Assembly: GCF_000485595.1 (NCBI RefSeq)
Contig: NW_014577153.1
Coordinates: forward strand, 1 to 32,098
Source: Priapulus caudatus
Lineage: Eukaryota; Priapulida; Priapulimorpha; Priapulimorphida; Priapulidae
Direction: 5' to 3'
Length of the DNA stretch: 32,098 nucleotides
Below, piece after piece: positions 13,701-25,700 of this stretch. The notes under the pieces are model-generated. The model made no database searches. It was not told where the DNA came from and was given only the letters and a program-made list of their open reading frames with translations. A program made the position numbers and the translations under genes. Position 1 is the first letter of the stretch; the number at the start of each line of letters is the position of its first letter.

Positions 13701-16700
13701 GGGGAGTGAAGTGGGACGCAGTGGGGAGGGAGGGAGGTGGGACGCAGTAGGGAGGGAGGTGGGAGAGAAGGACCCCCGCCCCCTTTAATTAAACTTGGAG
13801 ATCCATGCTCATATGTTGAAATCTTTTATGTCAACGTCAATGTCATTCATTCACTTGTATTTCAATTGTTATTATTGTTCTTGTTATCAGAATTAGCTCA
13901 TAGAGATTAGGTGGGTGCGAAAGTGTAGCTGATATATTTGTTCGAATTGGCTACGAAAGTCAAACGAGAATATAGAAGACTTATGTATAAGACGTCTTGC
14001 TATGCACAAATGAATTTATCAGCAGAACACCAGACACCAGATGAGCCCTGTCGCTCTGCGGCACTTGTTATAATCTCAAAATATAAGCATTTGTTGATAT
14101 GAATGTGTGCTCATGTTGCAGGGATCGTCGCCCTTAACGACTGTCTAACTGACCACCTACTGAATCGACTGCTGATTCCACTTTACGTCTACTCCCTGAC
14201 AAAGAGGCGCAAATACTCGCACGGCACGGTATGTCGGTGTTGTCGTCATGGTAATCGTGAGGTCATCTGTCAGAGATGGCAGGCTCGTCTGGTCATGGCA
14301 GGTCAGGGGATCGGTAGGAGAGTATATGATGGGAAACAGCATTTCTTGTATATAATACTGCTGGTAAGATTGGAATGTCATGGGTTGCCTAAATTTTGGG
14401 TACATGTGTAGGTATGTGTGTGCGTGCGTGCACGCTTATGTGCGTGTGTGCGTGTGCAAATCAAAAACGTTTGTTCATTGTGGTTTAATTTGCATTTCAG
14501 GATGAAAATCCTCACATCAGCTCGGTGGTATCGCTATTTCTCCTGACTCAAGTATGTACTAGTAATGCTACATTTTGATTATCTGTGTACTGGTAGCCTA
14601 AATTTGAAAAATTGTGGCGAAAAATTACAAAAGAACTTGCATTTAACCCTTTTCCTAATAATAGCTCATTTTGATTATTAATAAATACATTACAATAAAA
14701 ACAGTCAAACTAGTGTGTAAAACATTTAAATGTTAAATCTTTTTTACACATTCCGTATTACCTGGGCGCAGCAATCTATGTTTACATATTTTTGGTTTGT
14801 GGTTTGTATTACGGGAGCTGCAAAAAATATGCGACGTTTAATACCATCCCAGTGAACAATATGAGAATGCCTACGTGTATGCCATAAATTATGTCGAACT
14901 ACGGGAAGTCATTGCAGAGGGTTATATGTAATGCTTTGTAAATTTACATACAGTTGACCTCGCACAAGTCGACATCGCACAAGTCGAATAATCGGCCAAG
15001 TCGAAGCTCCACAAAAGTCCCGATCTTTCCCGATGTTTTTACTTTAATAAATCTTTGTCCAAGTCGAAATTCACAAGTCGAATTTCGGCTATCTCGAAGA
15101 AGAATTCTAGTCCCAATTGTTTCAAACCTGCATTAATTCCATCACACAAGTCGAAGTCGGAGGCTCTTTGTTTTTACGAACATGTACAGTAAATGAAAAT
15201 GCCCTACGCCGCCACGCGACTGAAACAAGCTGTGCACTCGCCCCCTCCCCCTCGTACTTCAATCAATGCCGCTCAGCCAGCAGGCACGTGCGCAGCAACG
15301 ATGCGCGGCCTGCTGTGTAATTCTGACATAACACACATTGCGATGAAGGCAACACTAGCGTGAAGTGTAATTGAAAACGTCAATATCAACACAATACATG
15401 TACACACGACCGTATCCGGACAACTACCCACTGGACAATTACCCACCGGACAATTACCCCCCGGACAATTACCCACCAGGACAATTACCCACCCGGACGA
15501 TTACCCACCGGACAATTACCCACCAGGACAATTACCCTAAAGCCGCCCGCCCCCCACACACCACACACCGTACAGTAATGATGATTCATCTAACGGACCA
15601 ACTTCATGATTTCATAATTTCAACTTCAACATTCGCTGATACTGCCGATATTTTGTCTTATTTGCGAGCATTTTTCCGATAGCCCGCTATTGAAGTTCTA
15701 TGATTTTGAAACTTTATTGCACAATTCTATTCAATTACACAAGCATTCAGAATGCGCATTGTTTCATTTTTGGCTGCAACTGTCTAAATATTGTTAATAG
15801 ACTATTGCATAAGTGAAGAAGGGATGTAACATTATGCAAATAATACAAGTACTTCCACAGTGGCAGATTACATGACGCGTTTACCAAAGCATTTTATATA
15901 TCACGGGGCTGGAGGAAATTTGACAATGTAAGTACGTATTTTTTTGCGGGCAGTAAACTAGGTGATGTATTTCGCCGATGTGCTCAAAGGTTGGCTGAGT
16001 AACATATCACATTGCCTACTAGGAAATAATAAGCTAGGAAAAAATGCAGATTAGATTGACCTTAGAAATTAATTGCGTCAACAATTGCAGCGCATTTTGC
16101 ATCAAATAAAAAATGATTTTTCGAGGGCATTGCCCCCCCCGCTAACTTCACACAAGTATTACACTTGTAATAATTCTTGTAAATCAGTATATTCAGCTCA
16201 CAGTAACACACACCCGCCACGGCACAGGCCAGCCAGCCACATTATACGCACACCCCGCACAAAAGCAGTTTGCATAACATAACGTACATGGCTAAGAGCA
16301 AGATCATTTGGGGAACAACATTTCCGCATTATAGGAGGGGTAAGGGGCGACTCCCGCTCTCCGTCCACAATTATCGACGCCGCTGTTCTCTGAACACATG
16401 GGTAGGCTTTCTGCTCTTTTCCAGACATACATTATGTATTGTAGCGGGACAAATTTTACGGAAGGGGGAATTTTTGCCCTTATTGGAAAGGTTAGGTGGG
16501 TAATTGTCTTGGTGGGTATTGTCGCGGGGGGGAATGGTCGCTGGCGGGTATTGTCCTGCTGGGTATTGTCCTGTGGTAATTGTCGCGGGTGGGTAATTTG
16601 TTCTGGGGTGGGTAATTTGTCCCTGGTGGGTAATTGTCCTGGTGGGTAATTGTCCGGGGGTAATTGTCCAGGGGGTAAGTTGTCGCTAGAAATCACAGCG

Positions 16701-19700
16701 AGGCCATTAACAGGCGCCAAATGCCTAAATTTACTGACAGTCGACCTCAGCCCCAGTTCGCGTTGGATTCGACTTGGCGAGGGTCGACTGTAGTTTTTAG
16801 TGGTAGACGGCATATTTACATTTGCCCAGTTAATGGCCTTGTGCATCGCAGCTCGATATTTACGCCGGTTATAGTGATTTAATACCTGTTGTGTTCCAGG
16901 CCACCGTGAAAATAGAAGCATGATAGTAATCCTCAAGCATATACAATAGTTAATTACTTATATGATAAGAATTGAACTCTAGCTTCAGTTGTTTTACAGT
17001 GCATGATCGTGAATATATAATGTGAGCAAAATAAGCTTGCAGGTTGTTATCTAGCCGAATATGCAGTGGCAGTGGTTCATGGTATGAGTTTGGATTATGA
17101 AAACGGCTATATCTTTTCGCTCAGACTTTACGTGAACGTTCGCAGTCAAGCTTGAGAGATCAAATTGTGTCTCTGAGTCGTCACGGCTACCTACCTACGC
17201 TTTGCGCTGCCTCTCAAAATCTGCCTGATATCACGTGGGATTGCTTGATATTACAGACATGAGTGTCCGAGCCTCGATGAAAATGTCTATTAAGCATTTG
17301 CTGCATCATTTACTGATACAGATGCTCTGCCTCTCTTTAGGTTTTTCTTATCATTAATCACGCCCCACTGGTGCGACAGCTGGCTGGAATCGTCTTTAAT
17401 GGTGACATATTCGATGCTGCGAATGAGTCGAATGGCAGCCCATCGAAACGGGTGAGCAGAGACAACAACCATCCTCCCCATCCCTCTCTCTCCCATTCTC
17501 TCTACGTTTCTCCGTTTTCTTCCCAGTGTTTTAACTATGGTTATCTGCATAAAGGTGGGAAGATGTTACTTGTAGATATTTTTGTATCGGTGCGGGTCTA
17601 TCTTTTCCGACTTGACCCGAAGAAGCTAACTTGTGAGAAGAAAACATAGAGATTACTATGCATCATTAGCTGTGAGGGTAGCACGCATGCTTGCAGATGG
17701 TGGTGCGAGGATTTGCTCCCCCGAATGAAACACTTGAGCAGTCGTTGGAGATCAGCACGCGGCAGACGGGCGACGGCCAGGAGGCGAACAGCCCTGATGA
17801 CGATCCACCGATAGAGAACTCTGAGGAAGCACTGCAGTCGCCGCCACCAGGTAGGCGCCACCTGCTTTCACATGTTACTAGCCCGAGGTGGCTGTGACAC
17901 TAAAGATGTGAATGTGTTCTTGCGTACAGGTCTTGCAGTACGTGACCATTTCTTGGCTCTAGTGCGAGCGTAGTCCTCACCTACGTGAATGTATGGTTAA
18001 GCCATAGTAGATAGCCATAGCCATGTTACCTGGTCGAGTGTACTGGCTCACGGTGCATGAGAAATCTTCTAACGAGACTTCATACTTCATCAGAGCAGTG
18101 ACGGCAATGCTGTAGGTATTTTACCTAATCGCTGTTGTGGTCCTGAAATTGGACTTAATCCATGCAATAAATCCCTGTTGGTAATTGATGTGCTTTGCCT
18201 CCGTGTCCTTCTCAAAAATTTAATGGTGGGTGTAGCCCTCTTAGTGCCACATAAAAAAGTGTTGTCAAAAAGTAGCCTTGATAAGCCTTCTCTGAAGAAC
18301 ATGGTTGCCCTGAGGGCAACACTTGCTCTTCCCTAAAAATCAACACTCGACCCCTGTTTAAAACGGCATGTTCTCGCAGCAAAATGCATAGATATAGCTA
18401 CTGTGAGCGCATCTATGATGCAAAAATTCAGTACAACTCATTTGTATTGCTACTTTCATAACATTTCTCCAGCAAACCTAAGCAGTCTTACAAAACTAAT
18501 ACCTTCGAATGTTTACACAGTATTTACACATCCGGGACATAGCCATACCTGTTGTGAATGTGAGGCTAGACAGTTGCGCACAGTTTAATTGCAAAGGCAA
18601 AGTTTGTTGAACAAGGTTACGCTCGCTTAATCATATTAATTGTTCTAAAGCCCGCAGTCCTGTCTATAGCACCCTGAAGGCTTAATCAGTGAATCCGCGT
18701 GGGTAAGGCAAAAACACGGGGGGCAGCCCGGGGCCTGGCACTCTCTCCTAATCATAATTGTTGGGCCTGCCAACCGCTGCATTGGCACATGGTGCTTAAC
18801 TCACAGGCTGAGCGAAATTATCGCCTGCCTGAATGTACTTGGATTTCAGCACTCACTGGAGTGGAGGTTAATCCGCACGAAGGGTGATGCCATCTTTGAT
18901 TATTGATGACACTTGCACGCGGCATCGCGGCACCCTGCTTTTTGCTATTAGAGCCTCGCCTGCCCCCCCACTCTCGCCCCCACCACTCTCTCGCGCTCCG
19001 AGCCGCATCCATCCATGAATAACAGGATTTTGCCTGTAGGATTTACAGCAACTCCGCCAGGGCAGCCTAGTTAGGTGTATCAAGAAGGGCGCTACCAATC
19101 TTTTGATTATTGACATTATACTTGCACCGCCATCTCGCGGGCACACTATAGGCTAGTTTAAATTAAGATTTTATTCTCATGTAACATTTGTTAAAGCGAA
19201 TAAATAATAACTCCTAGCAAGGGGAGTGAAGTGGGACGCAGTGGGAGGGAGGGAGGTGGGACGGCAGTGGGGAGGAGGTGGGGGAGAAGAACAGTGACCC
19301 CCCGCCCCCTTATAATTAAACTTGGAGATCATGCTCATATGTTGAAATCTTTTATGTCAAGCGTGCAATGTCATTCATTAACTTGTATTTCACATTGTTG
19401 TTATTGTTTCTTGTTATCAAAGAATTAGCTTCATAGAGATTAGGTGGGTGCGAAAGTGTAGCTGGATATATTTGTTCGAATTGGCTACGAAACGTCGAAC
19501 GAGGAATATATGAAGACTTTTAATGTATAAGACGCTTGCTATTGCACAAATGAAATTTATTCAAGCAGAAGTACCAGACACCAGATTAGCCATGTCGGCT
19601 CTGCGGCACTTGTTATAATCTCAAAAATAATTAAGCATTTGTTGGATATGACTGTGCTGCTCAATGTTGCAGGATCGTCGCCCTTGAACGACCTGTCTAA

Positions 19701-22700
19701 CTGACCGACCTACTGAATCGACTGCTGATTCACTTTAGCCGTCTACTCCCTACAAAGAGGCGCAAATACTCGCACGGCACGGTATGTCGTGTTGTCGTCA
19801 TGGTAATCGTGAGGTCATCTGTCAGAGATGGCAGGCTGCGTCCTGGTGCATGGCAAGTGTCAGGGGATCGGTAGGAGAGTATATGATGGATAAGCAGCAT
19901 TTCTTGTATATAATACTGTAAGATTGGTAAGATTGGAAATGCTCATGGGTTTGCCTAAATTTTGGGTCTTGCGTGTGTGCGTGCACGCTTACTGTGCGTG
20001 TGTGGCGTGTGGCCAAGATCAAAACGTTTGTTCATTGTGGTGTTTTAAATTTGCATTTCAGGATGAAAATCCTCACATCAGCTGCGGTGGTATCGCTTAT
20101 TTCTCCTGACTACAAGTATGTACTAGTATGCTACATTTTGATTATCTGTGTACTGGTAGCCTAAACTTAGAAGAATTGTGGCGAAAATTAGATCAAAAGA
20201 ACTTGCATCTAACCTTTTTCTAATAATAGCTCGATTTTGATTATTTAATAAATACATTACAATAAAATCAGTCAACTAGTGTGTAAAGCATTTAAATGTT
20301 AAATGCTTTTTCTACACATTCGTATTCGCTGAGGCGGCAGCATCTATGTTTACATATTTTTGGTTTTGTGGTTTGTTATTACGGGAAGGCTGCAAAACCT
20401 ATGCGACGTCTTAATAGCCATCCCAAGTGAACAATATAGAGAATGCTACGTGTGATGCCCATAATTATGTCGAACTAAAACGGAAGTCATTGCAGAGGAT
20501 TATATGTAGGGCTTGTAAATTTTACATACAGTGAGCGCTCGCCTAACGTCCGAACGTCGGCACAAGGTCGAATAAATATCGCCAAGGTCGAAGCTCCACA
20601 AAAGTTCGATCTTTCCGAGTGTTTTTTACTTTAATCAAAGTGCTTGTCCAAGTCGAAAATTCACCCAGTCGAATTTCGCCTATCTCGAGCACCGATTCTA
20701 GTCCAATTGTTTCGAAGCCTGCATTAATCCGATCACAGCAAGTTCGAAGTCGGAGGCTTCTTTGTTTGTTACGAACATGTTAAGATAAATGAAAATGCCC
20801 TAAGCGCGCGCCACGCGACTGAAACAAGCCGTGCACTCGGCCCCCTCCCCCTCTACTGGCAATCAATGCCGCTGCAGTGCCAAGCAGGGCACGTGCGCAG
20901 TCAAGCGATGCGCGGCCTGCTGTGTAATTCTGACATAACAGTTACACTACATTGCGATGAAGGCAACACTAGCGTGACAGTGTAATTGAAAACGTCAATA
21001 TCAACACAATGACATGTAGCACTACGACCGTATCCGGACAACTACGCAAACGTGGACAATTACCCACCGGACAATTACCCCCCGACCAAGTTACGCACCA
21101 AGGACAATTACGCCCCCCGGTGACGATTACCCATCCGACCAATTACCGCACCAGGGACAATTACCGCCCAGGGACAATTACCCTAAAGCCGCCCGCCCCC
21201 CACACACCACACAGCCGTAGCAGTAATGATGATTCATCTAACGGAACCAACTTCGATGATTTCATAATTTCAACTTCAACATTCGCTGATCTGCCGATGA
21301 TTTTGTCTTATTTGGCGAGCATTTTTCCGATAGCCCGCTATTGAAGTTCTATGATTTTGAAACTTTATTGCACAATTCTATTCAATTACACAAGCATTCA
21401 GAATGCGCATTGTTTCATTTTTGGCTGCAACTGTCTAAATATTGTTAATAGACTATTGCATAAGTGAAGAAGGGATGTAACATTATGCAAATAATACAAG
21501 TACTTCCACAGTGGCAGATTACATGACGCGTTTACCAAAGCATTTTATATATCACGGGGCTGGAGGAAATTTGACAATGTAAGTACGTATTTTTTTGCGG
21601 GCAGTAAACTAGGTGATGTATTTCGCCGATGTGCTCAAAGGTTGGCTGAGTAACATATCACATTGCCTACTAGGAAATAATAAGCTAGGAAAAAATGCAG
21701 ATTAGATTGACCTTAGAAATTAATTGCGTCAACAATTGCAGCGCATTTTGCATCAAATAAAAAATGATTTTTCGAGGGCATTGCCCCCCCCGCTAACTTC
21801 ACACAAGTATTACACTTGTAATAATTCTTGTAAATCAGTATATTCAGCTCACAGTAACACACACCCGCCACGGCACAGGCCAGCCAGCCACATTATACGC
21901 ACACCCCGCACAAAAGCAGTTTGCATAACATAACGTACATGGCTAAGAGCAAGATCATTTGGGGAACAACATTTCCGCATTATAGGAGGGGTAAGGGGCG
22001 ACTCCCGCTCTCCGTCCACAATTATCGACGCCGCTGTTCTCTGAACACATGGGTAGGCTTTCTGCTCTTTTCCAGACATACATTATGTATTGTAGCGGGA
22101 CAAATTTTACGGAAGGGGGAATTTTTGCCCTTATTGGAAAGGTTAGGTGGGTAATTGTCTTGGTGGGTATTGTCGCGGGGGGGAATGGTCGCTGGCGGGT
22201 ATTGTCCTGCTGGGTATTGTCCTGTGGTAATTGTCGCGGGTGGGTAATTTGTTCTGGGGTGGGTAATTTGTCCCTGGTGGGTAATTGTCCTGGTGGGTAA
22301 TTGTCCGGGGGTAATTGTCCAGGGGGTAAGTTGTCGCTAGAAATCACAGCGAGGCCATTAACAGGCGCCAAATGCCTAAATTTACTGACAGTCGACCTCA
22401 GCCCCAGTTCGCGTTGGATTCGACTTGGCGAGGGTCGACTGTAGTTTTTAGTGGTAGACGGCATATTTACATTTGCCCAGTTAATAGCCTGCGTCGCATC
22501 GCATGGTAGGAAAAGCCATCACTGTGCCGAAATTGGAGGTCACGGGTCAAAGGTCAATGGGGCACAGGGCAGATTTTAGACATTTTCTGAGGACATGGTC
22601 TGACGGAGCGATTGGAAAACTTTTTTGTTTTAGCAGTGACCTAGCATTTTTATGGCTTTATTGAAAGGACCATGAAATGTGCTTTCCACTGACGTGCGAA

Positions 22701-25700
22701 GAGTAAGTGTCTGATAATCTTTTGACCCTCAAGAGGAGGGTTAAACATGGATTTGTTGACTCTTAACAAAGGACTGAACTGCTTTTGCTATTAGAGCCCC
22801 CTTCACCCGTCCCTTCCCCAGGGGCGAGTTTATCAGAAGAATAGCTGGCTACAGTACACGTCAGTTGAGCGCTGTCGCTCTGCGGCACTTGTTTCCATAG
22901 TGAGCTTTTCGTAGTGTGCACCAGTGTTAGCAGCTTTTGTGCAGAAGCAAGTGTTCCCTTACTCGAGAGAGATTCTAGCTGCATAGATAGTGCTTCATGG
23001 AATGTGCATGTGCATAGCATATAACAGTTGTGTCATCTAGATGCTTTCACCATACCAATCTACATCACATAATAGCCTGTAAACCAGCTTCTAGTCATAG
23101 TAATCTAGAAAATTGAAGCAAGAGCATATTTAGAAATTCGTGAATTATTTACTGATATTAAAGAATATTTAAATTCTTGTTGTAACGCATCGGGAGTGCG
23201 AGTACAGCACAATGTTAAACAGCATTAAACGAGCTCGGATAAAACTTGCCGTAGATTTCTGCATCTAGCATTAGAGTTAGACATCTCGCTCTCCGCAGGC
23301 ATTAATCAGGAGTTGATGGATTCGGTTATGATGCCGACAGAACGCTCTGCCAGCAAGTACCTGTACAATGTCAACCTCATCGAGCGACTCGTCAAGGTCA
23401 TCATGCTGAGCTGCAAGAACGGTACATTGCCACGACAACTACTGTTGTTTCATGCCCTGTCTGCTTGTCACTTAGTCCCATGTTGTGTCATACCCTGTCT
23501 GCTTGCCACTTAGTTCCATGTTGTGTCATACCCTATCTGCTTGTCACTTAGTCCCATGTTGTGTCATACCCTGTTTTCTTATCACTTAGTCCCATGTTGT
23601 GTCATACCCTGTCTGCTTGTCACTTAGTCCCATGTTGTGTCATACCCTGTTTTCTCATCACTTAGTGCTATGTTGTGTCATACCCTGTCTGCTTGTCACT
23701 TAGTCCCATGTTGTGTCATACCCTGTTTTCTTATTACTTAGTCCCATGTTGTATCGTACCCTGTCTCTCTGTTACGTGGTCCCTGATTATGTCTTACCTG
23801 CTTTACCCCTTCACTTGTAAAATAGCCTGTGATTGTGGGAAAACATTCTTCTCATTACAGGAAGCAAGGTTAGACTGGCAACCTTGGAATTATGCATCCT
23901 CCTACTGAAGCAGCTGCTCCACACGCAATCGGATCAGAGTCCCTGCTTCATACAGGATAGTCACATGGCATGGATCGAGTCAGCCAGGGAGGAGTCTATC
24001 CTACAGATCAGGAATTTCTACAAGGTAGTGCGTCCAAAATGGTTGCGTAAAGCGGGTTTTCGATAATGAATTGCTGACGGATAGTTAAAGAGGAAGCTGA
24101 AAGTTTAAAAAGAACCACGTTTCTAATTGGACATTTTAGTTAATGTGGTTGAGATGAAATATCGACTTATCACGAAAAATAATTACTTGCATCAGAAAGA
24201 ATAAAATGACTAATTTTTCCGTATAGCTCCTGCTTAAGCTGCATTATACAGTTTCAGGTATCTTTGTCAATTGATTTTTTTTAGCTCAAAGATATTATTA
24301 GCTATATATTAGCTCAAAGATAAGATCTCGGCGTGTTGTAGACGTAGCGTAGTTGGTGCGGCTCCACAAGCCGTGTTAGAATCGATGTACTAATGCTGTG
24401 TCGTTGGCGCGTAGGGAGAGGAGATATTCCTGGACATGTTCGAGGACGAGTACCGCCAGCTGAAGAGTCAACCGCTGAACGTTGAGTACCTCACGATGGA
24501 CCACAACATCCTGCTCACCCCTACCGGCACGCCGATGACAGGCATCGAGTTCACGAAGCGCCTGCCCTGCGGAGAGGTGGAGCGAGCGCGGCGGGTAGGT
24601 GACCCCCCAGCAGCCCCGCCCTCCTCACTCGCTCTATTGCCTCGTCACCTGCCCTGCGGAGAGGTGGAGCGAGCGAGGCGGGTGGGTGACCCCCCAGCAG
24701 CCCCGCCCACCAGCAGCCCCGCCCTCCTCACTCGCTCCATTGCCTCGTCACCTGCCCTGCGGAGAGGTGGAGCGAGCGAGGCGGGTGGGTGACCCCCCAG
24801 CAGCCCCACCCCTACCAAGGAGCGTGAGGAAGTTGTTTTGATGAAAGCATCGTTGTTAGGTTAGACTCTGAGAGCAGCTCCACCCATGTCGTGCTCTCCG
24901 CGGAGCCGACAGGCTGCCGAGAGGTGCAGCTACTCTGTGAGGCGACGATGTCTGCTTCCATTCATTCACGCCTGTCTTTGCTCTCTCTATCTCTCTCTCT
25001 CGCTGCGGCAGGCAATCCGAGTGTTCTTCCTGCTGCGCGAGCTCTCACTGTCGCTGCGCCACGAGACGGACCGGCAGCTGCCGCTCACGAAGCCGGAGCG
25101 CATGATCAGCACGAACGGTGTGCTCGACCTAAACAACAGCGATCTGATAGCCTGCACCGTCATGACCGCCGACAACCAGAAGGTGAGCCAGTCGCACCTG
25201 TCGATATCGCGGGTCATGAGCTAGCTTATATGAGTTATACAAAGTAAAAAAAATGTATATTTATATATATATATCTATTTAAATTAATAAATATTTAATA
25301 TTATAAATAGACAGATTATTTATAGAAATGAACGAGTTATGAATGCTGATAATATAAAAAATCTCCAAAGTTCCTCTAGTAGTGTTTTGTTCACTCATCA
25401 CACACTACAGAAATTTCACATTTCCACTTTTTCCCTTCTGGCCCAACAAGTACCTGTGGATTCAACATTGGAGACAGTGTGTTTATGATGTTCGCGTGAA
25501 GTAGGTTACGTGACAGGCACTCGCATGCGAATGTACGCACGCGCTGCAATACATTAAAACCATCTCACAAGTAAATCGAGAAAATTAAAAGTAAATAAAA
25601 TTAAAAGTAATTTAAAGACTGGCCTACAATTGATGTTATGGAAGGATTACCAGTCGAAACGGTTGGTAAAAACATGAGAAGTTCTCACTTTAACACACCG

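Larger units (their letters stand above)
14951..16790. mobile_element. Tigger/pogo-like non-autonomous DNA transposon
   Basis: The left end CAGTTGACCTCGCACAAGTC is preceded by TA (14949-14950). The right end GACTTGGCGAGGGTCGACTG is followed by TA (16791-16792). The ends are imperfect inverted repeats and TA flanks fit Tc1/mariner-pogo insertion. The interior has no transposase frame. It carries two arrays of a 15-16 bp motif (GACAATTACCCACCG) in opposite orientation at 15418-15540 and 16490-16690. Internal segments (15185-15300) are shared with the hAT-like repeats at 3775 and 11825. A second copy lies at about 20530-22441. Confidence 0.75.
18551..22485 (+). repeat. Direct duplication of 13068-16834 (noisy, then exact)
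   Basis: From 18551 the sequence follows 13068 onward base by base, but with a small indel every 10-30 bases up to about 21316, making this part roughly 6% longer (2765 versus 2597 bp). From 21316 to 22485 it is identical to 15665-16834 at a constant offset of 5651. It diverges at 22486. It contains broken copies of two CLEC16A exons and a second copy of the Tigger-like element. The sharp change from insertion-rich to perfect identity looks like a gap filled with uncorrected long reads. Confidence 0.92.

Noticed and set aside
15418-15540. Regular short repeats that might suggest a CRISPR array
   Set aside because: Units of 15-16 bp are contiguous with no spacers, and the DNA is eukaryotic intron. 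It is a minisatellite in a transposon.
16304-16936. 210-codon minus-strand frame with [20 protein letters not shown] repeats, and its twin at 21955-22464
   Set aside because: The repetitive protein is a direct translation of the 15-16 bp tandem array in the Tigger-like element. No start context, homology or splice support.
24340-24390. Possible tRNA-like segment (TAGCGTAGTTGGTGCGGCTC)
   Set aside because: No acceptor-stem pairing, no proper T-loop and no anticodon arm could be drawn; it lies just upstream of a splice acceptor.
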